From: Candidatus Njordarchaeota archaeon
Lineage (GTDB): Archaea; Thermoproteota; JANJXX01; Panguiarchaeales; Panguiarchaeaceae
DNA: 18,174 nt
NCBI GenBank assembly: GCA_029855985.1
Contig: JAGSHR010000299.1
Location: 1 to 18,174 of the forward strand
Direction: 5' to 3'
Made by a program: the position numbers and the translations under genes
Notes under the pieces: model-generated
Seen by the model: the letters and a program-made list of their open reading frames with translations, nothing else
What the model was told of the DNA's origin: nothing
Databases searched by the model: none
Part shown: positions 1-6,093 of the stretch, piece by piece
Position numbering within the stretch: the first letter of the stretch is position 1
Layout: every line of letters starts with the position of its first letter

Positions 1-7
1 AGACATT

Positions 8-45
8 ATTAAAAGCATTAAAAGGTTTAAAACAATGCTTTTAAT
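8..45. repeat. Perfect 12-bp inverted repeat left of the tnpB remnant
   Basis: Bases 8-19 (ATTAAAAGCATT) and 34-45 (AATGCTTTTAAT) are exact reverse complements with a 14-nt AT-rich loop. The repeat lies immediately upstream of the tnpB remnant. It could be the left-end hairpin of an internally deleted IS200/IS605 element, an unrelated transcription terminator, or part of sequence beyond the window. The base pairing is directly visible; the role is inference. Confidence 0.5.
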
Positions 46-53
46 TAGGATAA

Positions 54-389
54 TTCGGATCTATTGAGGCTTATACGTCTGTCACGTGTCCTAAGTGTGG
101 TTATTCTTCTCGGGATAATAGGCGTTTTAGGGGTCTTTTCAAGTGTGTTAGGTGCGGTTTTGTTGGTAACGCTGACTCTGTAGGCGCTTTTAACATCGCC
201 AATTTTAACGATTGGGAACAATCGTTGCTTGGTATTAAGGGGCTAACTTCTCCAGTTGCCTTGGTTTGGGATCGCCATAGATGGCGTGTTAAGGGAAACC
301 ATAACCCCAAGTCCGGCCCGCATGGTGCGGGGTGGATAGGGGTAACGGGGTTTGGCCGCCCCGTGGCACTGCCTTTTATCGGTGCCTAA
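54..389 (+). pseudogene. tnpB: TnpB (IS200/IS605 RNA-guided nuclease), C-terminal remnant
   Basis: The open frame runs from just after an in-frame TAA (51-53) to TAA at 387-389 and encodes only the last ~110 residues of a protein normally near 350-400. It keeps the TnpB zinc ribbon (TSVTCPKCG, then CVRCG) and the final RuvC block GNADSVGAFNIA, whose Asp is the third catalytic acidic residue of the family. The RuvC-I and RuvC-II parts are absent: none of the three forward frames of bases 1-53 looks like TnpB. The copy therefore cannot cut DNA by itself. The C-terminal tail after the RuvC block is Gly/Pro-rich because it overlaps the structured right end of the element. No start codon is expected for this fragment. 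Confidence 0.85.
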
Positions 390-424
390 AGAATCCCCAC
401 GCTTCAGCGTGGGGAGTAGGTCAA
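240..424 (+). ncRNA. Putative omega-RNA (reRNA) region of the IS element
   Basis: Three stem-loops follow one another in otherwise AT-rich DNA: CCCGCA/TGCGGG at 317-331, ACGGGG/CCCCGT at 345-364, and CCCCACGC/GCGTGGGG at 395-414. In IS200/IS605 elements the 3' end of tnpB and the right end are transcribed as the guide RNA, and the guide is the DNA just beyond the right boundary. Here the guide would begin near base 425 and read into the disrupted MFS gene. The hairpins are directly visible; the RNA's existence and its 5' limit are inferred from the family. Confidence 0.6.
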
Positions 425-425
425 T

Positions 426-887
426 CAAGTTGGTGCGTTTTTCGGCTATATTGCCTACGGTGTTTTTCAGGATCGTTATGGTCGTCGGAATTCTTGGACT
501 ATTTTTACGATTCTAGAAGCGGTTCTAATTTATTTGTTTATTCAAACTGCGCATATTTGGAAGAATGTGTTCGTTCTTTTGGCTCTTGGTTTTCCTCTTG
601 GGTTTTTCACTGGTTATTGGTCTGGTTTTGGTGCTATTTTGAGTGAACATTTTCCAACGAAAGTTAGGGCTACTTTGAGTGGGATCTGTTTTAACACGGG
701 CAGGATTGTTACGGTTGCTGGTTTGTTGTTGCAGGCTTATTTGATTGATCTTCTTGGTTTCACTGGGATTTTATCGTTGGCGGCGGTTTCAAGCGTTGTT
801 GCTGGATCCTTGGTTTGGTTGTTAAATGAGACTAGAGGTTTGGATTTAGAAGAACTGGATAGTGAGGCAATGGAGATGGTTCATTAA
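426..887 (+). pseudogene. MFS transporter, C-terminal half, disrupted by the IS element
   Basis: The frame is open from the IS junction to TAA at 885-887 and encodes ~153 residues of a transporter normally of 400-450. It begins inside an MFS signature: GAFFGY, then QDRYGRR, matching the GxxxDRxGRR loop. It continues through about five membrane segments, with SEHFPTKVRAT and FNTGR, the loop pattern of sugar and organic-acid/proton symporters, and ends with ETRGLDLEELD, the usual MFS sugar-transporter tail. The N-terminal half must lie left of the IS, outside the window. The fragment starting at an internal ATG (534) is not a real gene. Codon choice differs from the neighbours: many T-ending codons, and three of six arginines are CGN, suggesting a different gene history. 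Substrate cannot be told. Confidence 0.8.
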
Positions 888-896
888 GTTTAATAA

Positions 897-927
897 TTTT
901 TTCTTATTTTTCGTGTGTTTTTCTTTG
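897..927 (+). terminator. T-rich termination region after the MFS remnant
   Basis: Runs of 6, 5 and 5 T residues follow the MFS stop codon within 30 nt, without a hairpin. Archaeal RNA polymerase stops at such oligo-T tracts. Confidence 0.4.
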
Positions 928-974
928 TCAATGTGTGAGTATTATCGTTTATTTCTTTAAAAATTTCCATATTA

Positions 975-1040
975 TTTAAATATGAAATTAACTCTTTTTA
1001 ATTGAAGATAACCCAAAAATTGATCCGAGCGTTAGTGGTG
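975..1040 (+). promoter_or_regulatory. Promoter and RBS of the TrmB-like regulator
   Basis: TTTAAATA at 975-982 is a TATA-like box; transcription would start around 1005-1010, giving a leader of about 40 nt. GGTG at 1037-1040 lies 6 nt before the ATG at 1047 and supports that start. Confidence 0.5.
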
Positions 1041-1046
1041 TAGATC

Positions 1047-2132
1047 ATGTCTGCAATAGAGAGAACTCTTTCTAATTTGGGAATATCCAACTTGGCGACA
1101 GAAATCTATTTGAAATCTCTAGGTTTAGGGGCGCTAACGGTTGCCGAGGTCGCGATGATAACGAAGAAAAATTATGATGAAGTTAGCGCTGCTCTAGAGG
1201 AACTGAAGAGACATGATCTCGTAAAAGAGATTAAATCTGTGCCTCCAAGATACGAGATGCTCCCACCCTACAAATTGTTCGTAAATCAATTCTCTAGCTT
1301 CGGGGACATGCTAAAAGAATTCAATGACAAAATAAAGGTATCCATAACACAGTCACTACAAGAGATAAACAAGAGAACAGAGGAGTTCGAAACAAGTGTA
1401 AAAGGAGAGTTAACGAAGACGATAGAGGGATTATCAGGGGAAATTGAGAAGCTCTTCCAAGAATTAATGAAGAAAGTTATAGAAATGGCTAGCCAGGCAT
1501 TATCTAGCAAAACTGATGAAATACTTAAAAACATAACACAAACCATTGCAATGAATGTTCAAACACTCAGAGAATCTTTCGAAAAATTCATGACTGAAGC
1601 CGTGGAAAAACAAGTATCCCAAGTAATAAATTCTTTCAATGAGGGTAAAATGGTTCTGGAGGAACTCTATAATGAGACAATAAAGCACCAGGGTGTTGAA
1701 CTAGAACCCCTCTGGGTAATAAGGGGGCTGAATGGCTTACAAGCACACATAAAAGACATGTTATCAAGAGCGAAAGCACTAGTGTTAATTGTCACACCGA
1801 AACCTGAGTTAATACCCCTAGAGGATATACTAAAATTGGATAATAGAGTGAGAGTTCAAGTAGTATCCCAATTTGACACAACAAATGCAGAACACGTTGA
1901 CATAATAAGAAAACTGTTAGGTAGAGATAGAACATTCGTGAGAAACAACAAGAAAATAATTGTTTACGGCGCTATAGTAGACGAAAAAGAAGCAGTGTTC
2001 TCAACGATACCCGAGGAACTCAAAGAAGAAAACATAATGGGCGTAGCGACAACTTCACACGAATGGGTAATGGCATCACACGACTTCCTAGCATACACTT
2101 GGACAACCTCGGAAGACATCAAGCAGATATAA
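1047..2132 (+). CDS. TrmB-like transcriptional regulator with long coiled coil
   Basis: The 361-residue protein has three parts. Residues ~1-78 form a winged helix of TrmB type (LGISNLATEIYLKSLGLG...LTVAEVAMITKKN...V..ALEELKRHDLV). Residues ~80-215 are polar and heptad-like, predicting a long coiled coil. Residues ~220-361 resemble the C-terminal effector domain of TrmB proteins (LWVIRGLNGLQAHIKDML..AKALVLIVTP). TrmB regulators control sugar uptake and central metabolism in archaea, with ligands bound by the C-terminal part. The inserted coil makes this protein longer than the classical sugar regulators and suggests it forms extended oligomers. It is monocistronic, with its own TATA box and GGTG site. 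The neighbouring broken MFS gene may once have been a target, but nothing in the sequence proves this. Ligand and regulon are unknown. Confidence 0.75.
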   Translation: MSAIERTLSNLGISNLATEIYLKSLGLGALTVAEVAMITKKNYDEVSAALEELKRHDLVKEIKSVPPRYEMLPPYKLFVNQFSSFGDMLKEFNDKIKVSITQSLQEINKRTEEFETSVKGELTKTIEGLSGEIEKLFQELMKKVIEMASQALSSKTDEILKNITQTIAMNVQTLRESFEKFMTEAVEKQVSQVINSFNEGKMVLEELYNETIKHQGVELEPLWVIRGLNGLQAHIKDMLSRAKALVLIVTPKPELIPLEDILKLDNRVRVQVVSQFDTTNAEHVDIIRKLLGRDRTFVRNNKKIIVYGAIVDEKEAVFSTIPEELKEENIMGVATTSHEWVMASHDFLAYTWTTSEDIKQI

Positions 2133-2438
2133 ACATAACACACGTGCGGTTTCCATTTTTTATCAGCCTAGAAAGGTATTTTGAAATCCATCTTTTATTT
2201 TTTTGTTAAACGTTTATGAGAGATCTGGTAGTTCTTTTTCCAAGCTTCTTACGTTTGGCATAAAATAGCAATTTATTTATTTGGTCACTTAACTCTTATT
2301 TGGGAGCAGTATCGGTGATTCTTAGGAGAAAATAGAGCAGGAGGATTAGAAACTCATGAATAAAATGAAATATTAACAATAAGCTAAAGAACATCATGAT
2401 GAATATCAATACTTAGAAGAGATAGGGGGATAATCAAA
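2133..2438 (+). promoter_or_regulatory. 306-bp gap and leader of the flavodiiron gene, with a six-codon ORF
   Basis: The first part holds T tracts (about 2154-2160 and 2194-2203) that probably end trmB transcription. A TATA-like AT tract lies near 2269-2282; if used, it would give a leader of more than 120 nt. That leader contains the best bacterial-type Shine-Dalgarno in the window, AGGAGG at 2339-2344, which does not belong to the flavodiiron gene. It is followed after 11 nt by ATG and a six-codon frame MNKMKY ending with TAA (2356-2376). The flavodiiron ATG itself has only a G run (2425-2429) 9 nt upstream. No RNA gene or conserved riboswitch was recognised. Confidence 0.35.
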
Positions 2439-3650
2439 ATGAAAGAAGGAGAAGAAGAAAAATTTGATATAGCTAATAAGATCCACTACGTAGGAGTAGA
2501 TGACCATAAGAACCAACTATTCGAGGGGCTATGGCCAATACCAAACGGAATATCCTACAACGCTTACCTAATAAACGATGACAAAAAAGCATTAATCGAG
2601 GGCGGCGTAAAAGAAGAGTTTACGAGGGAATTCTTAATGCACTTGCAACAATACATTGACCCAGGTCAGCTGGACTATATTGTTATTAATCACATGGAGC
2701 CCGACCACACAGGGTCACTTCCACACCTCTACAAGCTAGCCAAAAAAGCAAAAATAATTGTAACAAACCTTGGTAAAAGAATGCTCTCTGACTTCTACAA
2801 AATAAATGATGCTGAAAGAATAATGACAGTTAAAGATGGAGACAAAATTGAGCTTGGAGAAAACACCTTGGAATTCTATACGACTCCGGGCGTTCATTGG
2901 CCTGAAACCATGATGACCTATGAGAAAACAAACAAAATACTCTTCACCGGAGATGCATTTGGCTCATTTGGCGCGCTAAACGGTAGGCTCTATGATTACG
3001 AATGGGAAAAACAAGAATTACTCGAGGAATCCAAACGATACTTTGTCAACATAATCGGCAAATACACTTCACCAACTTTAAACGCGATAAAGAAAGTTTC
3101 AAACTTGGAGATAAAAGTTATTGCACCCAGCCACGGACCTGTTTGGGTAAAGGAACCAGAAGTGATCATTAATCACTATAAGCAACTTGCTGAAGGCAAG
3201 ATCCGAAAAGGGAAGGTAACGATAGTTTACGCGACAATGTATGGCTTCAACGAAGAACTCGTAAGAGAATTGTCTCGAAAGCTGGTGTCCAAAAACTTCA
3301 AGGTAAAAGTGTTAAATGCCGTCAACACGCATATTAGTTACATTCTTTCCGAGGTATGGGACTCAGAATTCGTGGTTATTGGCACACCAACATACGATGC
3401 AGGCGCATTCCCAACAATAGAATATGCCGTTCACTTAATAGAGAGAAAGTTTATTAAAAACAAGAAATACGCTATAATAGGAACATCAGGCTGGTCTGGA
3501 AAGGGATACAAAGGAATACAAGAGAAACTAGAAAAATTAAACTGGCAGCTAATAGAACCAATAGTGGAAACAAAGGGAGCCATGTCAAAAGAGAACTTGA
3601 AGCAATTAAATGAATTAGTAGAACAGATGCAAATATCACTTTCAAATTAA
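2439..3650 (+). CDS. fprA: Flavodiiron protein (FprA-type, F420H2 or O2/NO reductase)
   Basis: The 403-residue protein is a full two-domain flavodiiron protein. The N-terminal metallo-beta-lactamase-like domain (~1-255) carries the whole diiron ligand set: H85-x-E87-x-D89-H90 (NHMEPDHTG), H153, D172 (FTGDAFG) and H232 (PSHGP). The C-terminal flavodoxin domain (~258-400) has the FMN phosphate loop region YATMYGFNEE, then GTPTYDAGAFPT and GTSGWSGKGYKG. There is no rubredoxin or flavin-reductase extension, so it belongs to the short class A enzymes. These cytoplasmic enzymes reduce O2 to water or NO to N2O and protect anaerobes; archaeal relatives often take electrons from F420H2. Which gas is preferred cannot be read from sequence. 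Start: the only ATG at the conserved N-terminus, with a G run upstream. It has its own leader and is probably monocistronic. Confidence 0.9.
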   Translation: MKEGEEEKFDIANKIHYVGVDDHKNQLFEGLWPIPNGISYNAYLINDDKKALIEGGVKEEFTREFLMHLQQYIDPGQLDYIVINHMEPDHTGSLPHLYKLAKKAKIIVTNLGKRMLSDFYKINDAERIMTVKDGDKIELGENTLEFYTTPGVHWPETMMTYEKTNKILFTGDAFGSFGALNGRLYDYEWEKQELLEESKRYFVNIIGKYTSPTLNAIKKVSNLEIKVIAPSHGPVWVKEPEVIINHYKQLAEGKIRKGKVTIVYATMYGFNEELVRELSRKLVSKNFKVKVLNAVNTHISYILSEVWDSEFVVIGTPTYDAGAFPTIEYAVHLIERKFIKNKKYAIIGTSGWSGKGYKGIQEKLEKLNWQLIEPIVETKGAMSKENLKQLNELVEQMQISLSN

Positions 3651-3663
3651 TTAAAATATATCT

Positions 3664-3712
3664 GCGTATACGCGAAATCTCTGACATTTTTTGAGATCTT
3701 TTAAATTTTCAT
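3664..3712. terminator. 10-bp palindrome and T-rich tract downstream of fprA
   Basis: GCGTATACGC at 3664-3673 is a perfect palindrome just after the fprA stop. It is followed by a weak stem (AATCTC...GAGAT) and T runs, so it may end transcription. A binding site for a regulator is also possible. Confidence 0.3.
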
Positions 3713-3791
3713 TCGTTTTTGGAAATATTCTTATGTGTCAAAAAGGTTTCCCGCATCAATTTTATATTTATTTTTAGATAGAGCCGGAAAT

Positions 3792-3872
3792 TTTATAAAT
3801 TTAATCCTTCATTTATCATTATTAACAACTAAATGTTAATTCTTAAACAATCTTTAATAAAGAAAAGGGATG
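3792..3872 (+). promoter_or_regulatory. Promoter and start site of the AIM24-like gene
   Basis: TTTATAAAT at 3792-3800 is a good TATA box, placing transcription start near 3825. GGGATG at 3867-3872 is the only plausible ribosome site. It abuts the ATG at 3870 but is properly spaced for the ATG at 3876, which decides the start. Confidence 0.45.
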
Positions 3873-3875
3873 AAA

Positions 3876-4544
3876 ATGGAGTGGGAGAAAGCTTTTGATC
3901 CAGCCTACACAGTCATAAAAGCGAAACTAAAACCTGGAGAAACGATGGTAATAGAATCTGGAGCAATGATACTAACAAAAGGAGGAGTAAAAGTAAAAAC
4001 TAAAGCAAAAGGAGGAATACTAAAGTCCCTAGGGAGATCACTGCTAGGGGGTGAATCATTCTTCATGAACGAATACTATGCAGAAGGTGAAGAGGGGGAA
4101 GTTTGGTTCTGCCCATCACTACCTGGGGACATTAAATACATAAAACTGGAAAACTCCGAATTTCACGTACAAGATACGGGGTACTTGGCGCACCATGGGG
4201 ACGTGGAGGTAGGTGTTAAATTCAAAGGATTTAAAGGACTATTCGGTGGCGGGAACGTAGTATGGTTAAAGATAGCTGGTACGGGTGGAGTTTGGATAGC
4301 GGGATACGGTGGTATTGACGAGATAAACTTGGAACCCGGGGAAAAGATTATTATTGATAACTTCCATGCAATAGCCATTGAGAGTACAGTGAAATGGAAT
4401 ATAAAGAAATTTGGGGGACTTAAAACATTCATGTTCGGAGGGGAAGGATTAGTAATAGAAGCAGAAGGACCTGGAAGAATTTACGTACAGACAAGAACAC
4501 TGCCATCCTTCATAGAGATTCTCAAAAAGTACCTACCAAAATAA
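3876..4544 (+). CDS. AIM24 / TIGR00266 family protein
   Basis: The 222-residue protein is Gly-rich and all-beta in appearance. It has the family landmarks: MEWEKAFDPAYTV at the start, LKPGETMVIESGAMI, GGILKSLGRSLLGGESFF, LPGDIKYI, then GGVWIAGYGGI, LEPGEKIIIDN, and QTRTLPSF near the C-terminus. AIM24-like proteins form a trimeric beta-barrel-type fold. The eukaryotic member acts in mitochondria, but the prokaryotic function is unknown. No membrane segment or signal peptide is seen, so it is probably cytoplasmic. The start is taken as 3876 rather than 3870 because a family-typical MEWE N-terminus and RBS spacing agree. It stands alone with its own TATA box. Confidence 0.85.
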   Translation: MEWEKAFDPAYTVIKAKLKPGETMVIESGAMILTKGGVKVKTKAKGGILKSLGRSLLGGESFFMNEYYAEGEEGEVWFCPSLPGDIKYIKLENSEFHVQDTGYLAHHGDVEVGVKFKGFKGLFGGGNVVWLKIAGTGGVWIAGYGGIDEINLEPGEKIIIDNFHAIAIESTVKWNIKKFGGLKTFMFGGEGLVIEAEGPGRIYVQTRTLPSFIEILKKYLPK

Positions 4545-4626
4545 AATAGATTTTTCTTCACCCCTAGTAAAAATATTTTTTCTTGCTGTATTCTTTTTGG
4601 ACATTACCATTTGTTTTATTGATAAA

Positions 4627-4699
4627 TTTATATTAAAAGAGTCATATTTATGCTTTAACCGATAAACACTAAAACTGAATCTCATGAATATATTAGGTG
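4627..4699 (+). promoter_or_regulatory. Promoter and AGGTG site of the five-helix membrane protein
   Basis: TTTATATT at 4627-4634 is TATA-like. AGGTG at 4695-4699 lies 7 nt before a TTG at 4707. The nearby ATG codons (4684, 4702) are out of frame, so the TTG is preferred. Confidence 0.45.
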
Positions 4700-4706
4700 T
4701 TATGGT

Positions 4707-5306
4707 TTGAACCTATACCGCAACACTGGGAACGCCATGTTAGCTATTGGGGTGTTTTCCCTCATCGAATCTGCTTTTTCTATTATGATCTCATCAATGC
4801 AGGGTGCATTACTTGGTGGCACCCTTGATGCTTCCCAAATACAATCGATGCAGAATACTTTCCTTTGGCGGGGAGCGATTGCTGCTGTAAATCTTGCCTT
4901 AATGGTATGGTTAGTTTATAATAGTTATTTGTTAGGTGAGGAGTTAGACGTAGGATCATTCAAGTTTGGCGCTATAATACTCATCTTAGGGGAATTGCTC
5001 TTGGTCGCTTTAACTTTCATGATTTTTCCGCAGTTAGCGTCAATAGCCGAGCAACTTGGCTCTGGGGGAACGGTATCAGAGGAAACGTTGCTTAATTTGT
5101 TAAGATTGCTCTCACTTATTTTACTTGCGGGGCTTATAACATTAATTGGCTACATAGTTTATGGTATTGGTGTGAGAAAAGTTGGTGAAATACTAGGTTC
5201 TGATAACATAAAGAATGGTGGCTTGCTGATAATTCTGGGTTTCATACCATTTCTAGCACCAATAGGATTTCTCCTAGCAGGATACTCTCTAAGGGAATTC
5301 AGTTAA
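4707..5306 (+). CDS. Five-helix membrane protein, DUF973/DUF996-like
   Basis: The 199-residue protein is almost entirely hydrophobic, with about five membrane segments: residues ~9-28, 52-75, 85-107, 128-151 and 172-195. The C-terminal pattern (YGIGVRKVGEIL...NGGLLIILGFIPFLAPIGFLLAGYSL) resembles archaeal membrane families of unknown function such as DUF973 and DUF996. I do not see catalytic or transport motifs. Translation starts at TTG: AGGTG is 7 nt upstream and no in-frame ATG precedes residue 11 (ATG at 4737 is a possible later start). It has its own promoter, so no operon partner hints at a role. Family naming is tentative. Confidence 0.7.
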   Translation: MNLYRNTGNAMLAIGVFSLIESAFSIMISSMQGALLGGTLDASQIQSMQNTFLWRGAIAAVNLALMVWLVYNSYLLGEELDVGSFKFGAIILILGELLLVALTFMIFPQLASIAEQLGSGGTVSEETLLNLLRLLSLILLAGLITLIGYIVYGIGVRKVGEILGSDNIKNGGLLIILGFIPFLAPIGFLLAGYSLREFS

Positions 5307-5340
5307 ACGCGACGTAGATTGGATGAAACCAAAAACAATT

Positions 5341-5357
5341 TCCTTCATTTTTTTGAA
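5341..5357. terminator. T tract between convergent genes
   Basis: A run of seven T residues (CATTTTTTTG) lies 40 nt after the membrane-protein stop and before the stop of the reverse DUF1028 gene. It fits termination of forward transcription. Confidence 0.35.
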
Positions 5358-5392
5358 TAACAAGTAAAAGAGTTAATTCTAAGAAGTATTAT

Positions 5393-5983
5393 TCACACGT
5401 ATCGGGACTCATAAATACTGAGAAGCTTTTGGGTAGGATTTCTAGCATTATCTACCCTAATATCTACGTTGTATTCACCCTTAACTATAATTGCAGCTGA
5501 GCGATTACCCCTCCTATCTCCGCCCTCTTTTTCACCCGCAATTAACGCGTTTAATAAACGTAAAGGAAAAGGCCCTAGCGACTCATTAAAAACGTTTTCT
5601 ACAGCTTTTAACACGTTTTCACCTACAATTAGATTCCCAATTATAACATAATTGTCTCCGATAATTTGCCCTTTCCAATCAGGACATTTTTCCCCGGTGA
5701 ATACTGCTTTCCTATTCCCCGCATCAATTATTGCTACTTGTCGATAATCTCTCTCAGGATCCAAGTTCAATAATTTCTCCAACGCTTCACTTGGCGAATA
5801 ATCTTTGGCAAGTAATTCTAGTCCCTTCGAGCCGTACATAGTGTTTGTGTAGGCTTGTGTGGCAATTGCCCCTATATGCTCTTTTACCAATGGTACCCTT
5901 GTTCCAACTGCGATTGAGCCGGAAGCTACTGCGACCCCTAGAGTCTTCGTTTTTTCATCTATGGCAACTATAGAGTACGTCAT
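5393..5983 (-). CDS. DUF1028 family protein (Ntn-hydrolase-like fold)
   Basis: The 196-residue protein matches DUF1028 over its whole length: TYSIVAIDEKTKTLGVAVAS at the N-terminus, VGTRVPLVK, GAIATQAYTNTMYG, VAIIDAGNRKAVFTGEKC, GDNYVIIGNLIVG, and GEKEGGDRRGNRSAAIIV followed by RVDNARNP. The family adopts an Ntn-hydrolase-like fold and is often described as a putative hydrolase, but its substrate is not established. It is cytoplasmic, with no signal peptide. It is transcribed away from mmgE/prpD with a 110-bp shared control region. DUF1028 genes are found next to catabolic or amide-hydrolysing enzymes in other genomes, so a shared degradative role with the MmgE/PrpD protein is possible, but that is inference. 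GGTG 6 nt upstream supports the ATG start. Confidence 0.9.
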   Translation of the reverse strand: MTYSIVAIDEKTKTLGVAVASGSIAVGTRVPLVKEHIGAIATQAYTNTMYGSKGLELLAKDYSPSEALEKLLNLDPERDYRQVAIIDAGNRKAVFTGEKCPDWKGQIIGDNYVIIGNLIVGENVLKAVENVFNESLGPFPLRLLNALIAGEKEGGDRRGNRSAAIIVKGEYNVDIRVDNARNPTQKLLSIYESRYV

Positions 5984-5989
5984 TAGCTA

Positions 5990-6022
5990 CACCCATCAGG
6001 TGGGTTCACCATTTCTTTATAT
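5990..6022 (-). promoter_or_regulatory. Promoter and GGTG site of the DUF1028 gene
   Basis: On the reverse strand, ATATAAAG (6015-6022) is a TATA box about 30 nt before GGTG (5990-5993), which is 6 nt before the ATG. Predicted transcription start is near 5992, so the leader is very short. A small imperfect inverted repeat (ACCCA/TGGGT, 5991-6005) overlaps this region. Confidence 0.45.
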
Positions 6023-6049
6023 TGTGATTTATCTATTTTATGTATTGAG

Positions 6050-6086
6050 TTTATATACCCCTTGGAAAACCTATAGGTTTTGGAGG
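6050..6086 (+). promoter_or_regulatory. Promoter and RBS of mmgE/prpD
   Basis: TTTATATA at 6050-6057 is a clear TATA box; transcription would start around 6080. GGAGG at 6082-6086 is 7 nt before the ATG at 6094 and fixes the start. Confidence 0.55.
6066..6081. promoter_or_regulatory. Perfect 16-bp palindrome, probable operator
   Basis: AAAACCTATAGGTTTT reads the same on both strands. It begins 8 bp after the TATA box and ends directly before the GGAGG site, so it covers the expected transcription start. A dimeric regulator bound here would block initiation at mmgE/prpD. The palindrome is certain; its use as an operator is inference. Confidence 0.55.
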
Positions 6087-6093
6087 ACTCGTT

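Larger units (their letters stand above)
54..424 (+). mobile_element. Right part of an IS200/IS605-type element inserted in an MFS gene
   Basis: The tnpB remnant is followed by the typical right-end arrangement: a stop codon, then an 8-bp GC-rich stem with a TTCA loop (395-414), then a short tail GTAGGTCAA. In-frame MFS transporter coding sequence begins at about base 426, so the right boundary is placed at roughly 421-424. Elements of this family transpose as single strands, recognise subterminal hairpins and make no target duplication, which agrees with the clean junction. No tnpA (Y1 transposase) lies in the window. The left end is either beyond base 1 or near the inverted repeat at 8-45 if the element has suffered an internal deletion. 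Confidence 0.75.

Noticed and set aside
332..646. Open frame of 104 codons over the IS end and MFS start
   Set aside because: It is out of frame with the conserved tnpB and MFS readings and its translation (Ser/Trp/Cys-rich) resembles no protein; it is a shadow.
534..887. Complete 117-residue membrane protein starting at ATG 534
   Set aside because: MFS similarity continues upstream in the same frame to the IS junction, including QDRYGRR, so this is an internal Met of a truncated gene.
2396..2422. Possible C/D box small RNA (ATGATGA-like box near 2396)
   Set aside because: No convincing D box (CTGA) with internal C'/D' boxes follows at the needed spacing.
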